From Falsiroseomonas tokyonensis (lineage in GTDB: Bacteria; Pseudomonadota; Alphaproteobacteria; Acetobacterales; Acetobacteraceae), in the NCBI RefSeq assembly GCF_019024325.1, contig NZ_JAFNJS010000006.1, positions 1-64,000 on the forward strand: a stretch of DNA of 64,000 nucleotides. Direction: 5' to 3'. This document shows, piece by piece, positions 25,889 through 34,739 of this stretch (position 1 is the stretch's first letter; the number at the start of each line of letters is the position of its first letter). The notes under the pieces are model-generated. The model was not told the DNA's origin. It saw only the letters and a program-made list of their open reading frames with translations, and did not search any database. The translations under genes were made by a program, and so were the position numbers.

Positions 25889-27475
25889 TCAGCGCCGCAC
25901 ATTCCAGAAGAGCGGCGGCCCACGCAGCACGCCCGTCAGCGATCGGCGGTAGGCGGTTGGCAGGAAGTACTGGCCGAGCGGAAGATAGGGCACCTCGGCA
26001 AAGGCCAGGCGCTGCATCTCGGCTGCGATGACCCGCTGCGCGGCAAGGTCGCCGGCGTCGAGCCATGCGTCGGCAAGCGCCTCCATGCGCGGAATGGAAG
26101 GCCATCCGAACCAGGCTCGCTCGCCGCTGCCCCGGACCAGCTGGTGAATGCCCGGATGCAGCAGGTCGAGCGTCGCGAAACCGGTGTAGAAGCAGGACCA
26201 GCCGCCGCGCTCGACAGGCTCGCGGCTGGCGCGCCGCTGCACCACGGCGGCCCAGTCCGTTGCGACATGGTCGAGGTTGAGCCCCAGGCGGCGGAACAGC
26301 TCGGCACCCACCTCACCCGCCGCCCTGCCCGCTGGAAAATCCGTCGAGACCAGCGAGACCACGCGCTCGCCGCGATAGCCGGCCTGGCGGATGGCCTCGC
26401 GGGCGCCTGCGATGTCACGCGGTGCGCGGATCGCCTCCATGCCTGCATCGCTCGCGAGCGTCGTGCCTGGCGGCCAGATGCCGACGCCATCCTGCCATGC
26501 GCCGGGCTCGGTGCCCGCAACCGCATTCATGAAGTCCGCCTGGTTCACCGCGCTCAGCACGGCGCGACGGATCGCCGGGTTGTCGAAGGGTGGATGCAGA
26601 TGGTTCAGCCGGCAGATACTGACGCTGCCGAGTTGTGGCGTCGTCTCGATCATCAGGTCGCGGCTGCGGCGCAATACCGGCAGCAGATCGAAGTCGGGCC
26701 GCTCGACCCAGTCCACCTCACCGCGCAACAGCGCCGCCGCCGCGGTGGATGGGTCCGGGATGGTGTGCCACTCGACGCGGTCAAAATGCACGACCTTCGG
26801 CCCAGCCGTCCACTCCGGCGTTCCGCCCTCACGCGGGAGGTATCCGGCAAAGCGTTCGTAAACGGCGCGCGAGCCGACCACCCACTGGTCGCCGCGAAAC
26901 CGAAAGGGGCCCGAGCCGACCACCTCCGCGACCACGCGCGAGGGCTCGGTCAGTGCAAGACGCTCGGGCATGATGGCGCAGATCGGTGACGCCAGCTTGC
27001 CAAGCGCATCGAGCATCGGCGCGAAGGGGCGGGAGAGGCGGATCACGAAGCTGCGGTCGTCGGTCGCCGCGATATCGTCCGTTCGCGCCGCCAGGAGTTG
27101 GCCCAGCGGGTCGCGCTGCGACCAGCGCCGGATCGAGGCAACGCAGTCCCGCGCGCGGACCGGTTCGCCGTCGTGGAACAGCAGGCCCTCGCGCAATCGG
27201 AAGGTCCAGCGCCGGCCCTCATTCTCGACCAGATGCTGCTCGACCATCTGCGGCGACGGCTTCAACGAAGCGTCGAGGCCATAGAGGGTATCGTAGACCA
27301 TCAACGCATGGTTGCGCACGACATAGGCCGTGGTGAACAGCGGATCGAGCACCGCGAGGTCCGCCTGCGGCACGAAGCGCAGGCTTCGCGCGGTCGCGCC
27401 ATGCACCGGGATGGCCGGCGCGGACAATGTCGTGGTTGCCGCGATGGCGGCCAGCAGGTGTCTGCGACTGGGCAC
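25889..27475 (-). CDS. SBP_bac_5 solute-binding protein (peptide/nickel ABC type), orphan
   Basis: A 528-residue periplasmic binding protein of the DppA/OppA class. An export signal (RRHLLAAIAATTTLSAPAIPVHG, with RR at its start, possibly Tat) precedes LRFVPQADLAVLDPLFTTAY and the family core YDTLYGLDASLKPSPQMVE and FRLREGLLFHDGEPV. Such proteins deliver peptides or similar ligands to an ABC importer, but no permease or ATPase genes lie nearby. Orphan members are common in Acetobacteraceae and related lineages. It is followed by the MipA/OmpV gene tail-to-tail and preceded by AraC paralogue C on the same strand with an 86-base gap, so that regulator might control it. Confidence 0.92.
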   Translation of the reverse strand: MPSRRHLLAAIAATTTLSAPAIPVHGATARSLRFVPQADLAVLDPLFTTAYVVRNHALMVYDTLYGLDASLKPSPQMVEQHLVENEGRRWTFRLREGLLFHDGEPVRARDCVASIRRWSQRDPLGQLLAARTDDIAATDDRSFVIRLSRPFAPMLDALGKLASPICAIMPERLALTEPSRVVAEVVGSGPFRFRGDQWVVGSRAVYERFAGYLPREGGTPEWTAGPKVVHFDRVEWHTIPDPSTAAAALLRGEVDWVERPDFDLLPVLRRSRDLMIETTPQLGSVSICRLNHLHPPFDNPAIRRAVLSAVNQADFMNAVAGTEPGAWQDGVGIWPPGTTLASDAGMEAIRAPRDIAGAREAIRQAGYRGERVVSLVSTDFPAGRAAGEVGAELFRRLGLNLDHVATDWAAVVQRRASREPVERGGWSCFYTGFATLDLLHPGIHQLVRGSGERAWFGWPSIPRMEALADAWLDAGDLAAQRVIAAEMQRLAFAEVPYLPLGQYFLPTAYRRSLTGVLRGPPLFWNVRR

Positions 27476-27561
27476 GAAGTTGCTCCATCGATGTCAGGCG
27501 GCCGATCGGGTCCGATGCACAGCCATGCAGCCGGCAAGCAGCGTGGCGGAACACCGTGCCT

Positions 27562-28647
27562 TCACGTCGTCAGTGCCGGCGCCATGACCTCCAGTCGGGG
27601 ACGGTGCTCAGGCGGCGCGACGCGCCGCAGTGCACCAGGTGCGTAGCCGAACTCCCTTCGGAAGGCGCGGCTGAAGGTCGTTGGCTCGAGGAAGCCGAGT
27701 TCCTCGCTGATCACCTGGATTGTGCGGCTATCGGTGGGATCGGCGATCGCCCGATGCGCCTGGCGCAGCCGCTCCCGCTGGATGTCGCGCACCACGCCGC
27801 CAACCGGCTCGAACAGGCGATAGAGGCGGGAACGCGAAATACCCACCAGCCGACACAGGAATTCGGGTGTGAGATCCGGTGACCGAAGGTGCTGGCGGAT
27901 GATGGCGCGCACACGGGCCAGCCGCGCTGCCCGCACCACCGCGTCATCCACGAGCCCCGGCGTTGTGGCGGCCGAGACCGCCGCGCTCACCAGCGCCCGC
28001 GTTGCTTCAACGGCGCGCGGAATCTCGGCCTCCCGCATATTCGGCAATTCGGCGGCGATCCGCTGCAGGAAGCCGCCCAGGATACGGCCGGACGCAGAGG
28101 CAAGCGGCGCAACGCGGCAGCGTTCGATCGCCGGAGCGAGTTCGGGGCAGCTGTCGCGCGGCATGACGAGGCAAAGCCATTCGCCGCCGAAAAGCTCCGT
28201 CTCGAACGGCTCGCCGAGCGAGAGGATGACCGGTACGAGTGGCGGAACGGTGAGGCGGCTATCGCCGCCGCGCACGCCATGCATGCCCCGCGTCGCGACG
28301 CAGACAAGCCAGTCATCAAGAAGGTCGCGGCTGATCTGCGCGGCCGAGCGGCGATAGCGCGCGGCATGCGTGTCCACCCGGTAGAGCGCGAAACTGCCGA
28401 GCTTCCAGATGCCGTTGCCTGTTTCACCGTGCCCTGCGGGCGCGAGGTCTTCCAGCACCCCGGCCAGAGCCACTGCCGAAGTGCCATTCGCGGGCATGCC
28501 GGCATATCGCCTGTCGCGGCAGTCGTGCGGTTCCAACTCGATAGTTCGGGGAATGCCGTGCCCGGCAATCCGCTGCGGCCGCATCATCATGGTCTCCACC
28601 ATGTCCACCTCCGCCATGCATCGCCGTACGGCGCAGCCGACCGGCAC
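27562..28647 (-). CDS. AraC-family regulator, paralogue C
   Basis: A regulator of up to 361 residues. Sensor half: LLDDWLVCVATRGMHGVRGG and EWLCLVMPRDSCPELAPAI, matching the AraC_binding_2-type domain of paralogue D. DNA-binding half: LVGISRSRLYRLFEPVGGVV and SEELGFLEPTTFSRAFRREF. Several ATG codons occur at the N-terminus (residues 1, 11, 16 and 20-22), so the exact start is uncertain. It diverges from the small TPRGV-family gene (copy 2) across 260 bases, the same arrangement as paralogue A with copy 1. The solute-binding protein gene lies downstream on the same strand. Confidence 0.88.
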   Translation of the reverse strand: MPVGCAVRRCMAEVDMVETMMMRPQRIAGHGIPRTIELEPHDCRDRRYAGMPANGTSAVALAGVLEDLAPAGHGETGNGIWKLGSFALYRVDTHAARYRRSAAQISRDLLDDWLVCVATRGMHGVRGGDSRLTVPPLVPVILSLGEPFETELFGGEWLCLVMPRDSCPELAPAIERCRVAPLASASGRILGGFLQRIAAELPNMREAEIPRAVEATRALVSAAVSAATTPGLVDDAVVRAARLARVRAIIRQHLRSPDLTPEFLCRLVGISRSRLYRLFEPVGGVVRDIQRERLRQAHRAIADPTDSRTIQVISEELGFLEPTTFSRAFRREFGYAPGALRRVAPPEHRPRLEVMAPALTT

Positions 28648-28906
28648 GCCACCATAAGCCAGGCCGCGCGCCGATGATCAGGAGCGATAGGCTGGGCACA
28701 GTCCTGGGACGCTCGGCACAAGGCGGAACGGTGCGCGTGTCGCGGCTGGCATATGCAGCGCAATGCGGGGACTCCGAACCCATCGCCGCGCAGTCGGCCA
28801 TCGCTAGAGTGCGGGCGGCAGGCGTTGCTCCGCGCCGCATCGGCGGGCTCGCCGGCACCAGTGAAGGAGACGACTTCAACGGTTTTAACCCAGAGGAGAA
28901 GACCGC

Positions 28907-29296
28907 ATGACGACGAACCTGCGACGCACATTGCAACGCCCGATGCTCGCGGCTGCCGCGCTTGCATCCGTGGCGGCGATGCCATTCCCGTCCCTGGCGC
29001 AGACCTCGATGGGCTCGCGCGAATTCCAGCAGGCCGAGCTCAGCGAATTGTCCCCCGCCCTTCGCAGCGAGGTGGAGCGGCGTGTCGCCCAGGCGCCAGG
29101 CAACACGCCACGCGGCGTCCTGGAGTCGATGCTGCTCAACGAACTCCAGATCCGCGAACCCGCCAGCCGGATCGTCGGGCTCGACCTGGGTCGCGGCGTG
29201 GTCGTGATCCAGCAGCCGTCCGGCGCGATGAAGGCCTACACCTTCAACAAGCAGGAGGGTCTGCGGGTCATCGGCGAGGTTTCGCTGGCCCGTTGA
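28907..29296 (+). CDS. Small 'TPRGV' family protein, copy 2
   Basis: A 129-residue exported protein of unknown function. A clear AGGAGA ribosome site sits before the ATG. The signal peptide runs to LASVAAMPFPSLAQ; the mature part has a charged helix (QQAELSELSPALRSEVERRV) and then NTPRGVLESMLLNELQIR and IVGLDLGRGVVVIQQPSGAM, which align to copy 1 at 15.3 kb. The second half looks like a small beta-strand domain. It is divergent from AraC paralogue C. No similarity to a known enzyme is seen; a periplasmic binding or envelope role is a guess. Confidence 0.75.
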   Translation: MTTNLRRTLQRPMLAAAALASVAAMPFPSLAQTSMGSREFQQAELSELSPALRSEVERRVAQAPGNTPRGVLESMLLNELQIREPASRIVGLDLGRGVVVIQQPSGAMKAYTFNKQEGLRVIGEVSLAR

Positions 29297-29594
29297 CCGC
29301 GGCCGCTTCGCATCAGGTGAGGTGGCGGGCGCCAGGCAGGGAATTCCTGGCGCCCCGGACTTTCGGGACGACGAGCATGCGCTTGGGTCAAGGGAACCGC
29401 TTCTTTCCGCCCGGGCGGCCGCACGGCCCGGACGCGGTGCATGCCGTGCCTGCGCGCCCGGCCGCGATGGCGCAGGATCTGGTGCTGCCTGTCCACCGCG
29501 CCCTCCCGCCCCTGGCCGCGAGACCGCCAGGCATCGGGCCCGGCGCACCATCCCGGCCGGAGCAGGCCGGCGTCGTCCTCGCAGGCCGGCAGCC

Positions 29595-30566
29595 ATGAGG
29601 CGTCCACGCCTGTTCATCATCTCGGTCGGTGGCGCGGAGACCGGAATGCCGCCGGAGGAGCTTGGCGCGGCACTGGGTTCCGTAGTCTTGCCGGCGACCG
29701 TCCCGGCCTTCGCCGCCATCGCGGATGTGGATTCATTCGCATTGTTGCACGTGCCGAGCGCTTCGCTCTCACCCGCCCATCTCGTGGACGTCGCGCAGCG
29801 GATCGAGGACGCGCTGTCCACGGGCTGCGACGGCGCGGTGGTGATTCATGGCGCGGACACCATCGAGGAATCGGCCTTCATCCTCGACCTTCTGATAGGC
29901 AGAGAGAACCCGGTCGTGGTCGCCGCCATGTGCTGCGGTGGCAATGGGCTCGCCGCGCGTCAGGCGGCGCGGCTGGCAGTCGCTGTCGCCGTGGCGGCCG
30001 CGCCCGAAGCCCGTGGCCTGGGCACGATGGTGGTGGCGAAGGATGAGATCCATGCCGCGCGCTTCGCCCAGCTTTCACACGTTCGGCAGGGCGCTGCATT
30101 CGTCTCCCCGCTGGCCGGGCCAATCGGCCTCATCGTCGAGGGACGCCCGCGATTCTGGGCGCGTGTATCGCGCCTGCCGTGCTTTCCGGCCTATGACGGG
30201 CCGCCTCGCCAGGTGGCCCTGCTGCGCTGGACGATGGGTGACGATGGGCGCTGGCTCAGGTCACTGCCGATGCTCGGCTATGCCGGCGCGGTCATCGAGG
30301 GCATGGGCGAAGGCAATGTGCCGATGGAGGCCATGCGACCGCTCGGCGAACTCGCAGCGCGCATGCCGGTGGTGCTCGCCTCACGTTCCACGACCGGGCT
30401 CGTCGTGGCGCGCGGGCGGCCCCGCGCGGATCTCGACCTGCTCCGCCTGGGCCTGATACCGGCAGGATGGCTGTCCGGGCTCAAGGCGCGCCTGCTGCTA
30501 GGCGTCGCGTTGCGCGGTGGCACCGGACACGCCGCGGCTGCCGCCGCCTTCGCGCATTACCAGTGA
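29595..30566 (+). CDS. Asparaginase-like protein lacking catalytic residues
   Basis: A 323-residue protein that follows the type I/II L-asparaginase fold: IISVGGAETG at the N-terminus, DGAVVIHGADTIEESAFILD, NPVVVAAMCCGG, TMVVAKDEIHAARF and SPLAGPIGLI, all in family order. The active site is changed. The nucleophile Thr of the GGTI motif is Ala14 (GGAE), the second Thr of HGTDT is Ala87 (HGADT, Asp88 kept), and the Lys of the VTKTHT motif is Leu160 (AQLSH). The frame is intact. Hydrolysis of asparagine is therefore unlikely; a binding or regulatory role is possible. The start is the ATG before RRPRLF; the longer frame upstream has no family sequence. Confidence 0.8.
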   Translation: MRRPRLFIISVGGAETGMPPEELGAALGSVVLPATVPAFAAIADVDSFALLHVPSASLSPAHLVDVAQRIEDALSTGCDGAVVIHGADTIEESAFILDLLIGRENPVVVAAMCCGGNGLAARQAARLAVAVAVAAAPEARGLGTMVVAKDEIHAARFAQLSHVRQGAAFVSPLAGPIGLIVEGRPRFWARVSRLPCFPAYDGPPRQVALLRWTMGDDGRWLRSLPMLGYAGAVIEGMGEGNVPMEAMRPLGELAARMPVVLASRSTTGLVVARGRPRADLDLLRLGLIPAGWLSGLKARLLLGVALRGGTGHAAAAAAFAHYQ

Positions 30567-30627
30567 CGGCGCACGCCGCAGTCCCGCAGCACGCCAGGCT
30601 GGCGCCATGGCAGGCAGGAAGCACGCC

Positions 30628-31689
30628 ATGGTGATCGACCACGCGATGCGCACGATGATCGGCCTCTGCACGGCGATCCTGGTCGCAGCGGCACTGCGTG
30701 CCGCGGATGCGGTCTTCGTGCCCATCGCCGTCGCGCTCTTCGTCACCGCCATTTTGCGGCCGGTGCAGCGCGGCATTCGGTCCCGGGCCGGCGCGGCCGT
30801 TGCGGCACTGGCCACCATGGTCCTGGCGTTGGTCACCCTGGGCGTGCTCGCGCTGCTCAGCGCCTGGGCCTTTGGCAGGGTCGGCCAATGGATCATCGTC
30901 AATGCCGCCACGCTGCAGGCGCTCTACGCGCAGAAGGTCGCGCTGCTGCAGGACGCCGGCGTACCGTCGGAAACCCTGTCCGGCATGTTCGACATGCGCC
31001 TGATGGTGCGCCTGGCCCAGCAGGTCACCTCCCAGTTGCAAGGCATATTGAGCTTCACCGTGGTCACCCTGGTCTTCGTCATCCTCGCGCTGCTCGAAGT
31101 GGACGTCGCGCGCCGGCAGCTTGAGGCGCTGCGCGGTTCACCCGGCGCCGCCGCGCTGCTGCGCGCCGCAACACGAACCGGCACGAAGCTGCGTGCCTAT
31201 ATGGCCGTCCGCACCGTCATGAGCATCCTCACCGGCCTTGCCGTCTGGGCCTTCGCGAGCGCGATGGGTCTCGAACTGGCAGAGGAATGGGGTCTCATCG
31301 CCTTCGTGCTGAACTACATCCCCTTCATCGGGCCGTTCGTGGCCACGGTATTACCCGCGGCCTTCGCGGCGCTGCAGTTCGGCACCTGGCAGGTGGCCGC
31401 CACCGTCTTCGCCGCGCTGCAGGTGATCCAGTTCCTCTCGGGCAGCTATATCGAGCCGCGGCTGGCAGGGAGGCGGCTTGCGGTCTCGCCCTTCCTTGTG
31501 CTTGTCGCCGTGTTCCTTGTCGCGTTCCTGTGGGGCATCATTGGCGCTCTGGTCGGCGTCCCAATCCTGATAGCAATCCTGTGCATCTGCGAGGAATTCG
31601 AGCAGAGCCGCTGGGCTGCGCGGCTGCTGTCGGGCCTCGATGCCGATACCGCGGTGCCACCAGCGCCTCGCGAGGCCGGTTCGGCATAA
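30628..31689 (+). CDS. AI-2E family (PerM/TqsA-like) membrane transporter
   Basis: A 353-residue inner-membrane protein. Helices near the N-terminus (MIGLCTAILVAAALRAADAV) are followed by a soluble loop, the characteristic LNYIPFIGPFVATVLPAAFA motif and the final helices with SGSYIEPRLAGRRLAVSPF and FLVAFLWGIIGALVGVPILI. Family members export autoinducer-2, Na+ or other small solutes, or have unknown substrates. I start at MVIDHAMRTM, which has AGGAAG six bases upstream; an ATG seven codons earlier is the alternative. It follows the asparaginase-like gene by about 60 bases on the same strand and may be co-transcribed. Confidence 0.85.
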   Translation: MVIDHAMRTMIGLCTAILVAAALRAADAVFVPIAVALFVTAILRPVQRGIRSRAGAAVAALATMVLALVTLGVLALLSAWAFGRVGQWIIVNAATLQALYAQKVALLQDAGVPSETLSGMFDMRLMVRLAQQVTSQLQGILSFTVVTLVFVILALLEVDVARRQLEALRGSPGAAALLRAATRTGTKLRAYMAVRTVMSILTGLAVWAFASAMGLELAEEWGLIAFVLNYIPFIGPFVATVLPAAFAALQFGTWQVAATVFAALQVIQFLSGSYIEPRLAGRRLAVSPFLVLVAVFLVAFLWGIIGALVGVPILIAILCICEEFEQSRWAARLLSGLDADTAVPPAPREAGSA

Positions 31690-31709
31690 TTCAGCCGCTG
31701 CGCAGCATC

Positions 31710-31740
31710 ATGCCGGGCGTCCCGCGACTTTGCCCGGCAT
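31710..31740. terminator. Perfect 9-bp hairpin after the AI-2E permease gene
   Basis: ATGCCGGGC at 31710-31718 pairs perfectly with GCCCGGCAT at 31732-31740 around a 13-base loop, 21 bases past the permease stop. There is no T-run after it, so it is not a classical intrinsic terminator, but GC-rich bacteria often end transcripts at such stems. Confidence 0.4.
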
Positions 31741-31887
31741 CCCCGCCGGTGCCGCCAAGTAATCTTCGCGGTTTCCCAGAGAACCCGGAAGCGTAAGGGT
31801 TCTGCCGCGACCAAAGCTTCCTTCACAATCCTTACAGCGCGGGCAAACCTTGCCACATTCCTGTTATTGGGAGGAAGGATTCAAATA

Positions 31888-33084
31888 ATGCTTTCAGCAC
31901 CTCTCAACGAAGTTGCAGATCGTGTTCTAGCGCGGGAGATCATGGACGCAGCGGATGCGCCCGCTGCTCCGGCCGTTGCCAGGCCACCTGGGCGTCCCGG
32001 CTCTGGCGACAGCGATCAGGACATGGGCACGCCGGCCGGACCCGACGATGCGCGGGCCACAGCCCGCCCCAGACAACCGCTGACCTTCTCCACCCTGGAC
32101 CTGCCGCCGGGGCAGCAATTCGACGCCTGGCAGGCTACCAGCGCCGGCACCATGGAGGTGATGCCCCTGGCCGATCCGGCCGCCGGCTTCCCCGCAGAGC
32201 GGGCGCTTTGGGCGCTTGGTCCCCTGGCGCTCATGACGATGCGGGCCCCGGCCGCTCGGCTTGTGCGCACGGCCGCTGCAGCTCGCCGAACTTTGCTGGA
32301 CCATTGGATGATCAACGTCGCGCTGCGCGGCGAACGGCGGATATGCAACGACGTGACGAGCTCGACCATCCCTGCCGGCGTGGCAAGCATCGGTTCGATG
32401 AACGACGTCATGGAATCGGATCGAACGGACATCGACTGGCTCTGCCTGTTTCTGCCACGTGATCTTGCGCCCGAGATCGCCACGGCGCTGAGCGCCTCCC
32501 GCGGCAGTCCGCTCGATACCTCCATGGGTCGCATCCTCGCTTCCTTTCTCGTCCAACTCGCAGCCGAGGTGCCGTCGCTTGGCGAGGCAGAGCAGGCGCG
32601 GGTCGTCGAATCCGCCCGCGCAATTGTCGCGGCATCCATCGCACCGTCGGCCGAGGCAATGGCCGCCGCGCATGCGCAGATCGACCTCGTGCAACTCTCG
32701 CGCGTCAAGGTCATCATCCGGCAGCATCTGCGTTCCGCCATCCTTACCGCGGAACGCCTCAGCCGCCTGGCGGGCGTCTCACGCTCACAGCTCTATCGAC
32801 TGTTCGAGCACCAGGGCGGTGTCGCGCATTACATCCAGTCGGAGCGGCTGCGGGCGGCATGCCGTGCGCTGGCAGCACCAGGGGGCGAGCGCGACATCTC
32901 GGCGATCGCAGAGGATGTCGGGTTCTTCGATCCCTCGGCCTTCAGCCGGTCGTTCCGGCGGGAGTTCGGATTGGCGCCGCGCGAGTTCCGGGCCGCGGCC
33001 CTGGCGGGGCAGGCGGTTGTGCTGCGGCGGGACCCCATGAAGCCAGCCACCACCGACCTCGCGGATTTTCTCGCCCGGCTGTAG
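31888..33084 (+). CDS. AraC-family regulator, paralogue D
   Basis: A 398-residue regulator. The ATG (MLSAPLNEVAD) has GGAGGAAGGA nine bases upstream, a very strong ribosome site; a TTG seven codons earlier is unlikely. A long Ala/Pro-rich leader (residues 20-70) precedes the sensor domain (QFDAWQATSAG, LLDHWMINVALRGERRIC and WLCLFLPRDLAPEIA) and the two-HTH domain (LAGVSRSQLYRLFEHQGGVA and AEDVGFFDPSAFSRSFRREF). It is the longest and best preserved of the four related regulators. The gene after it is a broken porin on the opposite strand, so its target is not evident. Confidence 0.88.
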   Translation: MLSAPLNEVADRVLAREIMDAADAPAAPAVARPPGRPGSGDSDQDMGTPAGPDDARATARPRQPLTFSTLDLPPGQQFDAWQATSAGTMEVMPLADPAAGFPAERALWALGPLALMTMRAPAARLVRTAAAARRTLLDHWMINVALRGERRICNDVTSSTIPAGVASIGSMNDVMESDRTDIDWLCLFLPRDLAPEIATALSASRGSPLDTSMGRILASFLVQLAAEVPSLGEAEQARVVESARAIVAASIAPSAEAMAAAHAQIDLVQLSRVKVIIRQHLRSAILTAERLSRLAGVSRSQLYRLFEHQGGVAHYIQSERLRAACRALAAPGGERDISAIAEDVGFFDPSAFSRSFRREFGLAPREFRAAALAGQAVVLRRDPMKPATTDLADFLARL

Positions 33085-33096
33085 CAGCCCGTGAGG

Positions 33097-34665
33097 TCAG
33101 AACCTGGCGATGCCGAAGGCGACCAGGCGGTTGGCAATGCCGTGCCCGACGCCGCCCGCCCCTACCGCCTGCGCGCCATCCTCCAGGTCGCGACGGCTGA
33201 AGAAGTACTCGGGCCCTAGGTGGAGCCAGCCGAAGGGTTGTCGGCTTGTCCTCCGGGCGGCGAAGGGACTCCAGCCCAGGTTCGCGATCGCCTGCTGCAT
33301 CTCGCGGTTCAGTGAAAGCGCTCTGCTTGAGCCGGGCGCGAAGCCGACACCGCTCGGAAAATCCTGCCGCGCAAAGGCATAGGAGAGCGTGCTGCGCAGC
33401 GTGTCGCTCCAGAAGCGGCGATAGCCGAGGGTGCCGCCATAGCTCGGCACCAACTCCAGGCTGTAGCCGGTGCCGCCCGTCGCGGAGATGTCCGTCAGGG
33501 CCGCCTGGCCGAGGTACTGCCGGCGAAGTAGCGTCCGATGCCTTCGCCGTAGTGACACATCAGCAGTAGCTCGTCGCTCCCGAAGGACGTCATCCAGCGG
33601 CCGAGCGGCAGTCGCGCATGCGCGGCAAGTCCCCAGCCAATACTGCTCTCGGACCCGCCCGGACCAAGCACGGTGCCGTCCGCATCCAGCGCCAACCGAC
33701 GCACCAGGCCGCGCAGCACATACTCCTCCGGCCCGTCGCCCCAGGTCACGCGCGCCAGCAGATCCGGCGCCCGGTCGAATACGAGGCTCGCGCCGCCATC
33801 GAGGCGTATGGGGCTGAAGATCGGCCCGCCCTGCATCGTGACGTCGCCATATGGCGCTTCGAGCGAAGCCTGCACCGTCCGGTTCGGGCCAAAGCGCCGC
33901 GGTGCGCGCAACTGCGCCTGACGGATGAAGGATTGGTTCGGGTTGGTGGCGGCGTGATAGGCCTCGATCAGCCCTGCGTTCCAGAGGCTGTTGGCCTGCC
34001 CTTCGAGGAAGCTCCAGTCGCCCTGCGATGGTTCCGCGAAGGCCACGCGCAGGCGCAGGGCGAGATCGCCACCCTGGGAGATCTCACCGCGGAAAGCCGC
34101 CTCCACCGTGGTGTCGAGCCGCCCCCAGCTGGTTTCGGTGCGCGTGTCGAAGCCGATGCGCGAATTGCGCGCGGTGACGCCGAAGCCACCGTTCTGGCGG
34201 GCCGCGGCGCTGCCGGTCAGCGGGATGCCCTGGACCGAGGCCGCATCCGTCGCATTGCGCCCGTTGAAGTCGGCCTAGCCGGTCAGACGGATGAAGCCTT
34301 AGGAGCCGGACGGAGGTTTCGGTATTCGGCACGCGCATCGCAAGCCCGTCGAGGCTGCCGCGCAGGGCCGGGTCAACCTCGGCGCGCACCACCTCCGGCG
34401 TTCGTCGTTGCGGCACGACGACGACCGCCGCGACGGAGGGCGCGGCACGAACGGCTGGCTGCACGGGCGCGGGCGCGCGCGCCGCAGGCCGGGGCGGGCT
34501 GCGTTCGAGCTGGTTCACCCGCTGCTGCAACGCCTCTATGCGGCGGATGAGTTCCGCGACATCGGGCTGTTGCGCCGCCACCGGCGTGACGAAGGCAAGG
34601 GTCAGGGCGCCGCCGCTTTCCAGATGCGCATCGCGCCAACTCCACCAACCATGCTGCGCAAGCAT
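33097..34665 (-). pseudogene. DcaP-like outer-membrane porin, broken by frameshifts and stops
   Basis: Reading leftward, MLAQHGWW and a signal-like stretch (GGALTLAFVTPVAAQQ) lead to a coiled coil (VAELIRRIEALQQRVNQLE) and a Pro/Ala linker, as in DcaP-type trimeric porins. Near 34.3 kb the frame breaks: after MRVPNTETSV the continuation GFIRLTG is in another frame, preceded by TAA and followed by TAG. The barrel resumes (NSRIGFDTRTETSWGRLDTT, then SPIRLDGGASLVFDRAPDLL) until a second frameshift near 33.53 kb, after which QYLGQAALTDISATGGTGYS and the final strand ending GIARF are read. Intact relatives carry organic acids or negatively charged compounds across the outer membrane; this copy cannot. 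Confidence 0.8.
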
Positions 34666-34739
34666 CGGAAGACGTGGCCAGAACTGGAAGCACGCCGTGT
34701 CTCGTCCGCTCGCCGGCTGTTCCGCGCGGCGCGTCGGTC

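Noticed and set aside
28674-28910. 78-codon plus-strand frame before the TPRGV copy 2
   Set aside because: It has no motif, overlaps the divergent promoter region and lacks a ribosome site, whereas the gene starting at 28907 has a clear one.
29322-29594. In-frame extension upstream of the asparaginase-like gene
   Set aside because: The added residues are Arg/Ala/Pro-rich and unlike the family, which begins directly at the RRPRLFIISVGG strand.
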